From NCBI GenBank assembly GCA_946902875.1, contig OX336338.1:14127971-14191970 (forward strand): 64,000 nt of DNA, given 5' to 3'. Origin of the DNA: Nematopogon swammerdamellus (taxonomy: Eukaryota > Arthropoda > Insecta > Lepidoptera > Adelidae). The notes under the pieces were generated by a model. That model was not told the origin of the DNA, did not search any database, and saw only the letters and a list, made by a program, of their open reading frames with translations. Positions 55,060 to 64,000 of this stretch are shown one piece after another. Both the position numbers and the translations under genes were made by a program. Position 1 is the stretch's first letter, and every line of letters begins with the position of its first letter.

Positions 55060-55305
55060 GCAGTGGGGCTGAGTTGACTATTAAAAAAAACATATTTAAA
55101 AGTGGTTATTTTAACCTGCGGGCTGAGTAGGCTGTGGGCTAAGTTAGAGTTTCAAAGTGGTCAACTGGGCCCGCGGGGTGAGTTTTCAAAGTGGTCAACT
55201 GGGCTCGCGGGCTAAGTTGACTATGAAAAAATAAATACATATTTCATAGTGGTCATTTGAGCCCGCGCGCGGGCTGAATGGGCTGTGGGCTGAGTTGACC
55301 AATGA
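55060..55305. repeat. GCCCGCGGGC repeat, expanded right arm
   Basis: At least five units of the type GGTCAACTGGGCCCGCGGG, GTGAGTT or CTGAGTTGACTATGAAA. 55190-55280 is the inverse of 53957-54045; the rest repeats the motif with variations. Confidence 0.7.
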
Positions 55306-56089
55306 TTCCTTTTATCGTATGGGCCTTGTGGCAATTCCATCTCGCTCTAGTAAAGAGGAAACGGGGGGAGGGGGCGCCCCTGTCCCCGCTCCCCATTTCT
55401 CTGAGCGCATAACATCACTATGAGTGGAAGAGGCTTAATAATAGGTAGTAGGAAGGCAAGAAGAGATGCAGGTGCTTTTTTTCTTCTTTACCTTTGTATT
55501 TCCTTAAAACATATTATGTGTGGGCAATGTTTACGACAATATACAACTAAGTACGAAATGTAACTAACATTTTTTCGCCTTTCCTAAATTAATAACAGCA
55601 TAGGCCTAAGTAATTAAAATGAAGAAATATAGAGTACCATGCAGCTTTGCGTCGCTCATTATACCCTACAGACCTAAAAGCAATTAAAATTGAGAATGAA
55701 ACTTATCCAAACGGATCAAGGCGTGGTTTCAGCTGTATCCGGCTTCCGGTAACGGAAGTTCGTTCGTTAGTAGCGGCTCCCTTCCAAGTATGACACGACT
55801 CAAATGTTGTGCATATCGGGATCGGATCGAATTGGGTTCAAACTAATACTTCGGTGTTTAATTAAGTAGAAATTGAAAAATAAAGGCTTGAGACTGTTTT
55901 ATTAAGTATACTTACTCATAATTAAAAATGACGAGACCGTAGGTCGACCTAAGAGAAATTAGGTCATGATGAATCAAAGCATATATATATAGCATATATA
56001 TTCTCTTTGCATATAAATTGATTTAGCTATTTACGAGTTTACCTGTTACAGACAAAAGTAACATCATAACGTAAGGGTGAGTAGGTACA

Positions 56090-56400
56090 TGAACCTCTTT
56101 ACCACCTTGGAATCGAGCAGGCCGCTAGGTAGAGCTGACACCTCTCGAGGGAGTGGAAGAGGTGAGGGGAGGGAGAGAGAGTGGGACTGAAAGAGGAAAG
56201 GAGTGAGGGAGAGAGTGAAGTGGTCCGCGTCCGCCGCCGCGCCGAGCCTCCAAGTACTCTCGCAGAGACTTCACTCGGAAGTGCCACCACTGAGAACAAC
56301 CGTCGCTCGTCGTCGTCCCCGGAAGTAGACCAACGCGAGTCACATTGCTTTGCACGCCCATCCAATGAAAATAATATAAGAGCGCAAGTGCAACTTATGT
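56090..56400. other. GC-rich segment with open frames on both strands
   Basis: It is purine-rich on the + strand (ggagggagagag), then CpG-rich. The frames lack domains and disagree with each other. It may be a small promoter-like island, and I do not call a gene. Confidence 0.3.
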
Positions 56401-56670
56401 GACGGATGGTTTAGTAGTTAAGGTATCGGCCATTCATGCGAAAGGTATGTATATGGTTCGAAATTGGGATTTCGACAATCAGGTTTTTTGTACATATCAT
56501 AAAATCAAATTTCCTCCCAAGTACAGCCTGGGGTTTTCAAAAGGAGCATGAAAAGGTCCCTGTCCGGCCGGCATGGCATTCGTAATCCCCGTGCATCACA
56601 GAATGTCCATGGGCATCATTAGACACCTACTTGTAGGTGAAATGATACCACATGTCGCGTTATCCATAAA
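56398..56670 (+). repeat. tRNA-derived SINE, family H
   Basis: The tRNA-like head (GGATGGTTTAGTAGTTAAGG, later ATGGTTCGAAATT as the B box) leads into a body. The body contains CGGCCGGCATGGCATTCGTA, GAATGTCCATGGGCATCATT and AGACACCTACTTGTAGGTG. The body recurs at 53370-53520 and 32640-32810. Confidence 0.6.
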
Positions 56671-56671
56671 A

Positions 56672-56985
56672 TATCTGTACATTGAATATATTCGGAAAAA
56701 ATCAACCAGGGCGTCTTAAAATGAGAAAATGAACATGTAGAACAGTTTTTTTTTTATTTTTGTCTGTCTGTCAGTACGCGCATCACGCAAAAAAAACTGA
56801 ACGGATTTTGACGAAGCTTTGTATAGTGACGATAAACGCAATAAACCTTCTATATGAAAATAAGTAACTATGGGCGAGGCCGATGGCCGAGTTGCGTTTA
56901 GAAAAAAATAAACCTTCTTGAAGACAGTAAGTAAAAGTAAAGTAAGGTGAGGTCGAGCTACGTTCAGATAAATAATAAATACATA
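56672..56985 (+). mobile_element. Helitron-like element, second copy (3'-truncated)
   Basis: It shares with 20153-20310 the segments GTACATTGAATATATTCGGA, AACCAGGG, TTAAAATGAG and CAGTACGCGCATCACGCAAA. It then passes straight into two minisatellite units (GGGCGAGGCCGATGGCCGAG), showing that the minisatellite belongs to this family. Confidence 0.65.
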
Positions 56986-57374
56986 TAAACGAATACTGAA
57001 TGATAATATTAATAGACGTATCCATTTGTTTTTTGTATCAATTTTAGATTTTAATGTTTAGTTGTAAATAATGTAAAAATGTGAAATTGTTTTACGAAGA
57101 AAATGTGTAAATAAATATATAAATAATAGACGTATAAACAAAAAGTTATGAGGAATACAAATAATTTTTTTATAATTTTAAAATGCATACTTTAAAAGAT
57201 ATTAAAGAAAAAATACAAAAATCGAGCCCGCATATCTCCAAAACTGCCGAGCCGACCACTTTTAGTTTTTTTTTCAAAAACCTTCGCGGACACAACCAAA
57301 GTTTTATCATATAATCGGATGAACGGTTTCCGAACGCATAGAAAACGAACGAACGAACATTCATTTTTAGGGTT

Positions 57375-57530
57375 CCGTACGTCAAAAGAGGAAAAAACGG
57401 AACCTATAGGATCACTTCGTTGTCCGTCTGTCTATATGTCGGTCTGTCTGTCTGTCGGTATGTGTGTCAAGACCGTTTTTCTCAGGAATTGGTAGAGTTA
57501 TCAAGTTGAAATTAATAGGGTTTCTTAGTG
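57375..57530 (+). repeat. Dispersed repeat, family E
   Basis: ACGGAACCTATAGGATCACT, TCGTTGTCCGTCTGTC, AAGACCGTTTTTCTCAGGAA and GTAGAGTTATCAAGTTGAAA. A partial second unit follows at 57760-57840. Confidence 0.6.
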
Positions 57531-58335
57531 GTTTAAAAACATTTCAGCTTCTAAGACACGCAATCACAAGATACGGCTATTTATGTCACATATTTTGCTA
57601 CTGGCAAATCAAATCAAAACCTATTACTTCTCGTTAACCTAGAATAATTAAATTTGGTATTAAGCAAGGTATCACAGCATAAGTAAAGGAAAAAATCCGA
57701 ATATTTTAAACTTGGAGTTATATGACATTAAAAAATGGTTTTGTTTATTTTGCAAGTTAAGACCCTTTTTCTCAGTAATTAATCAAAATATCAAATTGAA
57801 ATTTATATGAAAAACTGTAGTATGCAATCCCTTCGAGGTGTAGAAAATGTATAAGCATTTAAATCAAAGCAATCAAAAGATACTTCCATTTATGTCAGAT
57901 TTAATACTCGCAAACTCAGTCAAATCCAATCAAAACCCATAGGGTATTATCTATAATCATGAAATTTGGCAAGAAGCAATGTCTCACAACACAAGTAAAG
58001 GAAAAATCTGAAAATTGAAGATTTGTAGTTATGTCATATAAAAAATATATGTTTGTATATTTTAACTACAAGAAACAGTCAAACCATTGCTGTAGTTTTA
58101 TATAGGCGTTTCGTGATTTTCCAAAACACAATAATTTTTGTACATACTTAATACAAATATATTGTTTGATGCAATACATGATACGTCATTGTGTGATGCA
58201 TTGACTTTCTATGGCGTGATGGTAAGAAACCCTCGGTGCGCAAGTCCAACTCGCACTCGCACCACGATGCGATTTATTTTATTAATCTGTGGATGCGATG
58301 GGCACGAGGCACGATGTGGCACGAGGCCAGTGGCC

Positions 58336-58469
58336 GTATTCTCTAACGTCCTACCGCCAACGTCGCGTCGGTGACGCTGACTAGTTATACCTCTGTCTAA
58401 TTATATGAACTAAACAGAGACATAACTAGTCAGCGTCACCGACGTTGACGGTAGGAAGTTAGAGAATAC
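58336..58469. mobile_element. Foldback MITE, about 58-bp arms
   Basis: GTATTCTCTAACGTCCTACC, then TCGGTGACGCTGACTAGTTA on the left, is repeated inversely on the right around a 17-base centre. The left arm has five extra bases (GCGTC). Confidence 0.75.
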
Positions 58470-58964
58470 TGCCCCAGCTGACGCCGAGCTGACGCCGAGA
58501 TGACGAAGATGAGTTCTCATTATCAACTTGAAATTGTTTATTTATTATTTTTTAAATTAATTCGTCTCCTCCCGAAACAGGCAAAACTCATTAGAGTATA
58601 CAGCCAATTCTGTCGTAGCTTTTAAAGTCTGTTGTATTAGTTGTATAAGTTCTCGCACCGCGAGAACCACAAAAATATATTTTTCTAATTACAACGACGA
58701 CGCGACAAACTCCCGCCGTCCACCATCTTTCTTTTTTTTATTTATTATTTATTCATCCCTTTTCGGGACAGGCATAACTAGTAGACAGCCTTTACTGTTG
58801 TACTTCTAATGTATGTTGTTTTCTTCTCGTATTGCGAGAATCTCAAAAATATATACTTTTTATTTATATATATATTTGTGTTGAATCAAATAAATTTGTC
58901 TCCGGCCAGTTGACGCTAAAAGCAACTGCCAAGAAACCTGTATTTTGGACTACGTGATTTAAAA

Positions 58965-59055
58965 TGCGCAATAATTTTTTTTATTTTTTATTTTTGATAT
59001 ATTTTATATATTATATTATTGCGGAATATACAAAGTTCGGTTTTACCTACAATTA
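58965..59055 (-). repeat. Fragment of the Helitron-like family, minus orientation
   Basis: The reverse complement of 20330-20410: GGACTACGTGATTTAAAATG, CGCAATAAT, then AT-rich sequence and TTGCGGAATATACAAAG. Confidence 0.5.
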
Positions 59056-61395
59056 GACAATTAATTAGTAGGTTCGCACTTAGATTCTGAACCTCAAACC
59101 AACCAAGAGAGGCCGAGAGGAGTTCAACTTATTCCCTGATTACATCTGAATAAGTTAAATTGAGGAAATTATATCCACAGCATTGCTGAATTTTAAAGTG
59201 AAAAATATTCGTATTTTTCCAGTTGGCCTGAAATCGGATATTACTCGGAGGAAGTTGAGGGAGGAGAGATAACGGAAAGAGGATTTAAGGCGACTTACAT
59301 TGCTTGTGGCATTCTATGATACCTATACATTTAATTATAAAGTGAGCCCGCAAAATTTTACAAAAATATATTATTTTTCTTTACCTAAAAGTTAAATGTA
59401 CCTACTATGGATGAGAAAGAAAGTGATACGTCTATTGTTTAAAAATAAATATATTGAATTAATGCATATAATAAGCATAGGTAGTTTATTTTGACCTGTG
59501 CAAATTAAATAGGCTCTATTTACATAACTTTGCCAAGTAAACATGGCTCTGTGAGTAGAAATGTAAATGTCATGACTAGTTCTTTTGACATCAACATACG
59601 TATAAAAGATTAATTAAATTAAAATAAATTTTGTATTTTTTATTGTGTATTTCAGTGCAAAAGTACATTTTCACCAAAAAACAACGGCCAATTCAATTGA
59701 CCTTCTGTGCGCACTATACTGAATGTTGCTATGGAATGTTGCTATCTAAAAGTTAAACTAATTAAAAAACCCCGACCCTTAAAAATCTAAAATAATTACC
59801 GCTAAGTAACTGCCCGCGCAGCTCTGATTTTATATATTTTATTTACTTAGCGGCCCCCGACTCCTTTAATTAAACGGAAATTATTTTGAACGTTTAAGCT
59901 TTTTCAAATTTGTAATTTAACTTTTATTTCAAGCTTTTTTAAAAAAAACTCATGCAAATCGGTCCACTTTTTAAGATAATTCTTTTTTTGATTACTTACT
60001 TACTTGATTACAACATAGCTACAACCATTCCAATTAAACCAGCTTTCTAATCCCTTTGGAAGCTACGATGCCACAGACAGACACACCCTTACACACATAC
60101 ACACATACAACCTTACACACATACACACACACGTTAAACTTATAACACCCCCCTTTTTTCGTCGGGGGTTAAAAAAAGGGTAAGAGTGCGTAGTATCCGT
60201 AACCGACGAGCATGTATGAAGAACATTATGAGTGGAAGAGGCGGCAGAGGTGTGTCAGGATCGTGGCACGTGAAGATCCGTTGTCTCTGCCTACCCTAAT
60301 GTAGGTATGTACATACGTACGTAAAACGAAACCTGCCTAAAACTAACACAATAAAAAAGGTAAGGTGCCGTCGGACAGCCAACGGAAGCGAAGCTTATTA
60401 CATTAATTTAATTTCGATAGGGATAGCGCCATCTATGCGATATTCCTTACAATGGTTCGACTTCAAAAGACTCTCATAGATGGCGCCGGGAAGCGCAGCC
60501 AACGCTCCTCTTTGGCTGAACAGAGCGTGCAGCGCTACTCTTTTGTAGCTACGTAATCGTAGCCAATCAGGAGCGTTGCAATTTCCGTTCGTACTTTCGT
60601 GACGTTTAAATTTTTCTGAGTTAGGCCCCCATTCTAAATGTGCCTTAAAAAGGTTCGTTTCAAAAAGAAATTACAGTCAGTTCTGAAACCATTACACATG
60701 ACATGGTCTTAAAATACATATGTACATATGTGTGAAGTAGCTACACTTAGAGAAGCTCATTCCCGCGAGCTCGGAGCAGGTCCCGCCCGCCCCTGAACCC
60801 GCCTAACGTCGGATGAGATGCTCCATTTACGACCTCGTACGTGTTCGGAGGTGTTCATTTTTATGAGCAAACTGAATCACTCCAATCCAAATGCGGGAAA
60901 TGTAGGTACTTTCAGTTAGTCGTATGATAAATAAGTTTTACTCGCGTCAAATTCGAGCTTAATAACAAATCTATCTTTGATTTTTCTTCGACTTATTACT
61001 TCTGTCTGACCCTACATACTGTTTGGATGCTATTTCGTAAATGGGTCTTTCTCCGCCGTCGCAATATTTCGATGACTTCGGTGGCACTTTTTTTTTCTTT
61101 GAATTTAGACATTCTCACAGGCAAAACATAATTTAGAATTAATTTAGAATCAAATGGTAGTGGAGGGAACGAAATTGATTGAACGGTTATGAAGTTATTG
61201 AATTTAAAAAATATGATGTCCACCGAAATCAATATTTTAGTCACCGAAATCAAATCGTGTAATTACTTTATAACTTAACACTTTAAACACTATTCAACTG
61301 TGCAAAAGAACAAACAATACCGACTACAATTGTGTGCAATTTCGATATGAGTAGGTATTGAGTAGATTTATATTGTAAAAAATTTTTTTGTCATA
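59056..61395. other. Non-coding stretch with repeats
   Basis: No gene supported. It contains the foldback copy at 59766 and the dispersed repeat at 60190-60310. 60480-60600 is moderately GC-rich without a frame. Confidence 0.4.
59766..60175. mobile_element. Foldback element with CCCCCGAC ends, copy 3
   Basis: It starts AAAACCCCGACCCTTAAAAA and ends TTTTTTCGTCGGGGGTT. The middle shares TGCAAATCGGTCCACTTTTT and the cagacagacaca..TTAAACTTATAACACCCC block with 38230-38690. The inner arms are partly deleted. Confidence 0.65.
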
Positions 61396-61397
61396 TT

Positions 61398-64000
61398 GCC
61401 GGTCTCTTGCATTGGGGGGTTCGCTGGGTTAAGCATTGGTAGTGTTCTCTGGAGCTGTATGGAGTTCACCAAATTACCAATCTAGCAATCTACTGTGCCA
61501 GCGGTGGGTCACACTAAAGTAGAGCCCAGCAAGTCCGACATTCACGTCCTCGTCGTGCTCCCTGGGCAATGTTGCGACGATGCCTTTGGCATTACCACCG
61601 TCCCAGAGTCGCAACAGCTGAGGAATGTCGGACGCAGGCGATCATCCTGCGCCTAAACAGGATTTATTTTCAGCCTCACTATGTGGTAGACAAGTCCTCC
61701 ACTATGTCGTCCGGGTTGGTACCACAGGTCGTAGGCGAAAAACTCCTGATGTGGCTCTGCTACACTTGGAGGCCAGCCCGCGACTAGCCGGTCGGTGGAC
61801 TTGAGTGTGTCGGGGGTGTCCTGGGTTGTGGATGCTAGTGTCGCTCGCACTCCAGACTCCTTTTAACCGACTGACAGCCGCAGGGGTCAGGGAGAGCCGG
61901 TGGAAACAGGTGACCGCTGCCTGCCTGCGTGGTAGTACAGGGGCCCGGCACACGGCCCTCACCAACCCGTGTGCTGGCTGCCCTATCAACACGCGAAAAT
62001 CCCTGTCAGAGAGCATTGTGGGGCTGGTGACCATGGGAGACCACATGTTTTCTGGGAGGGGGGGCCCGGGGGTCCTCTCGCTCTCTGCGACTGTCAGTTG
62101 GTTGAGTCTATCCGAGTTGCACAAGGCATCACCGCGCCCTGTGCACATTCCGATACACTCCACGAATCAATCACCCATCTAAATTATGAGCCGAACAAAA
62201 AATAGAAAACTGTATAAACCTTCAGCGGCCCGTTCTCCCTCAAAATTTAAGGTAGACCTCGCCAATATAAGAGGTCTACACACAAATTTCTCATCCGTCG
62301 CCTGCCATCTGCAGACGGCGAGGCCTCACCTCCTCTTTCTTACGGAGACCCAGATCGGGCGTCCTGCGGACGCATCCTACCTGGACGTTCCTGGTTACAA
62401 TCTTCAGGAACGTTTCATGGCGAAGGGTGGTGTCTGCTTGTACGTTGGATCTGGTGTCTCCTATACCCGGCTCACCCGATTTGAAGACCCTGTTTTTCCT
62501 GTGTTATGGATCCGCGTGAATCTTCCCCACGTGGTGAGGATTTACGCGGGTGCATACAGATCCCCTAACCTCAGTGCGTCAAGAACAGAGGCATTTTATG
62601 AGCATCTCAGCAGTACGGCAGACAAACTGCTTTGCGAGTTCCCTACGGCGGAGTTAGTGATGCTGGGTGACTTCAATGCTAAACACCAAGACTGGTTGGG
62701 CTCCCCCATCACTGACCATGCCGGCAGGGAGGCTTACAACTTGGCCATTGCGCACGGGTTGACGCAGTTGGTATCCGGAACCACTCGGATACCTGATAAC
62801 CCTGCCCATCGACCTAGTTTGTTGGACCTTGTGCTGACTACCGAGCCAAATGGTTACAAGGTGAGGGTCGAAGCTCCCCTCGGAAACTCCGACCATTGCC
62901 TTGTACGCTCAACTGTGCCAACTGTACACTTCGCGGAAGCACGTGAATGTAGTACGCGAACAGTTTGGCACTACCGGTCAGCACAATGGGATGACTTCCG
63001 ATCCTTCCTGGGAGCCTACCCTTGGCACGACGTTTGCTTCTCTTCTCCAGACCCATCCCTGTGTGCCCAATCGGTCGTCGATGTGATCGCACAGGGTATG
63101 AATTTCTTCATACCTACCTCCACCGTTCCCATCGGCGGCCGCCATAAGCCTTGGTTTGATTGTCAATGCAGACTGGCTATTGACACTAAGAACAAGGCTT
63201 ATAGGAAATGGCTGCAGAATAGGTCTGTCGAGAACAGACGAGAGCTCAACGTCGTTGCTAGGTCCTGCAAACGAACGCAAAACTTGGCCAAGTTCAGGCA
63301 CGACCGTGGAATTGGCGCGAAACTTGCACGTAGCCCTTCGGGTAGCCGCGCCTTCTGGTCTCTCGCCAAATCCATCGGTCGGAATTTCTGCCGTCCAGCT
63401 ACACCTCCGCTGGAACGTCCGGATGGCTCGCTCGCTATACTCGCGAAAGAAAAGGCGAATATCTTTGCACGCCTTTTCGCATCCAACTCAAACATGGACG
63501 ACCTGGGCGCCAACCCCCCTTCATTACCCCATTGCGGGCGTATGATGGCAAATATTAGGTTCCACCCCAGAGTCGTCCATAAAACACTACGTGAGTTGGA
63601 TATTTCGAAGAGTAGTGGGCCTGACGGCGTCCCGGCGATCGTCTTGAAAAATTGTGCTCTGGAATTGGCGCCAGTCCTCACCCGCCTATTCAAACGCTCC
63701 TATTCCTCCGGATCAATGCCTTCTTGCTGGAAGAGAGCTTCGGTCCAGCCGGTCCCCAAGAAGGGGGACCCAGCGAACCCATCGAACTATCGCCCTATTG
63801 CGATAACCTCACTTTTGAGTAAGGTTATGGAGCGTATTGTCAACTCAGCGCTCCTGACGTACCTAGAAGACTCTAAACTCCTCGACGACAAACAATACGG
63901 CTTTCGCAAGCAAAGGTCGACTGGAGATCTTCTAGCGTACGTCACGCATTTATGGGCTGAAAGGCTCGATGGTTTTGGGGAATCGCTGGCGGTCGCTCTG
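61398..64000 (+). mobile_element. Non-LTR retrotransposon (LINE), 5' portion; continues past the window
   Basis: Composition changes abruptly from AT-rich to GC-rich near 61398. About 790 bases follow without a convincing ORF1: frames are short and no CCHC zinc knuckles are visible, so this is either a 5' UTR or a decayed ORF1. Then comes the long ORF at 62186. The element type is certain. The clade (CR1/Jockey group) is a guess because the palm motif and 3' end are outside. Confidence 0.85.
62186..64000 (+). CDS. LINE endonuclease/reverse transcriptase ORF, open at window end
   Basis: ATG 62186 opens a frame of exactly 605 codons to the last base without a stop. The N-terminal apurinic-like endonuclease (about residues 20-245) shows LTET (52-55), GDFNAKH (161-167) and SDH (235-237), the catalytic set of LINE nucleases. 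A spacer follows. The reverse transcriptase starts near residue 440, with SSGPDGVPA (476-484), the NYRPIAITS finger motif and YGFRKQRST (from 571). The FADD catalytic box lies beyond the window. The enzyme would nick DNA and copy the element RNA at the nick. Absence of stops over 1.8 kb suggests a young, possibly active copy. Confidence 0.92.
   Translation, partial: MSRTKNRKLYKPSAARSPSKFKVDLANIRGLHTNFSSVACHLQTARPHLLFLTETQIGRPADASYLDVPGYNLQERFMAKGGVCLYVGSGVSYTRLTRFEDPVFPVLWIRVNLPHVVRIYAGAYRSPNLSASRTEAFYEHLSSTADKLLCEFPTAELVMLGDFNAKHQDWLGSPITDHAGREAYNLAIAHGLTQLVSGTTRIPDNPAHRPSLLDLVLTTEPNGYKVRVEAPLGNSDHCLVRSTVPTVHFAEARECSTRTVWHYRSAQWDDFRSFLGAYPWHDVCFSSPDPSLCAQSVVDVIAQGMNFFIPTSTVPIGGRHKPWFDCQCRLAIDTKNKAYRKWLQNRSVENRRELNVVARSCKRTQNLAKFRHDRGIGAKLARSPSGSRAFWSLAKSIGRNFCRPATPPLERPDGSLAILAKEKANIFARLFASNSNMDDLGANPPSLPHCGRMMANIRFHPRVVHKTLRELDISKSSGPDGVPAIVLKNCALELAPVLTRLFKRSYSSGSMPSCWKRASVQPVPKKGDPANPSNYRPIAITSLLSKVMERIVNSALLTYLEDSKLLDDKQYGFRKQRSTGDLLAYVTHLWAERLDGFGESLAVAL

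Noticed and set aside
61653..62205. Several ORFs before the LINE coding region
   Set aside because: Short, overlapping on both strands, no zinc knuckles or gag-like features; probably the LINE 5' UTR or a decayed ORF1.
62654..63693. Antisense ORFs over the LINE coding region
   Set aside because: Shadows of the intact 62186-64000 frame.
1..64000. CRISPR arrays, operons or other prokaryotic features
   Set aside because: The sequence is clearly eukaryotic (spliced genes, SINEs, LINEs). The 66-70-bp repeats at 20.6-24.6 kb are direct minisatellite units without unique spacers.

Overview
The window looks like lepidopteran nuclear DNA, most likely from a noctuoid moth. It is AT-rich and intron-rich, and most of it is interspersed repeats. 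The repeat types point the same way: RTE-like LINE 3' ends, Helitron ends with the GCGAGCGAAGCCGCGGGC signature, 5S rRNA-derived SINEs of a kind I recall from Helicoverpa, and TTAGG units. Gene calls come from reading exon translations, splice sites and phase by eye. No alignment or database search was run, and family names come from recognition.

Positions 1-16.3 kb hold the 3' three quarters of a procollagen-lysine 2-oxoglutarate 5-dioxygenase gene (Plod, + strand). Ten exons keep a continuous reading frame (567 residues plus stop), ending in the Fe(II)/2-oxoglutarate dioxygenase domain. The first exons lie upstream of the window. The 4.25-kb intron between its fourth and fifth visible exons contains a complete four-exon gene on the opposite strand. 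That gene encodes a 161-residue secreted single-Ig protein of the OIG-4 type. The other Plod introns carry a complete hAT-like element with 8-bp target duplications, an inverted pair of tRNA-like sequences, a MITE with about 50-bp terminal repeats, and several SINE fragments. A remnant of an RTE-type LINE sits in the 3' UTR.

Positions 16.3-27.3 kb are intergenic. The main structure is a Helitron-like element (20120-21851) and a wider field of 66-70-bp minisatellite units built on GGCCGAAGGCC. The units lie in blocks of opposite orientation up to 24.56 kb. A near-perfect palindrome with 206-bp arms is embedded in this field.

Positions 27.3-28.35 kb are a CpG-rich promoter and the first coding exon of an unrecognised + strand gene. 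No second exon could be identified. A second CpG-rich island, without a convincing gene, lies at 40.95-41.41 kb.

Positions 28.4-61.4 kb are intronic or intergenic DNA filled with SINEs, MITEs, foldback elements, LINE remnants and simple repeats. Notable items are three 5S rRNA-derived SINE heads (40.4, 43.8 and 52.4 kb), a second hAT-like copy (45.7-46.7 kb), two directly abutting perfect palindromes (49853-49950), and a mirror-symmetric block at 53.95-55.3 kb.

Positions 61.4-64.0 kb are the 5' part of a non-LTR retrotransposon. Its endonuclease/reverse-transcriptase ORF is open for 605 codons and runs off the window end.

I did not find a clearly new multi-gene system. The most unusual material is structural: palindromes, modular SINEs, the Helitron-borne minisatellite and the nested antisense Ig gene.
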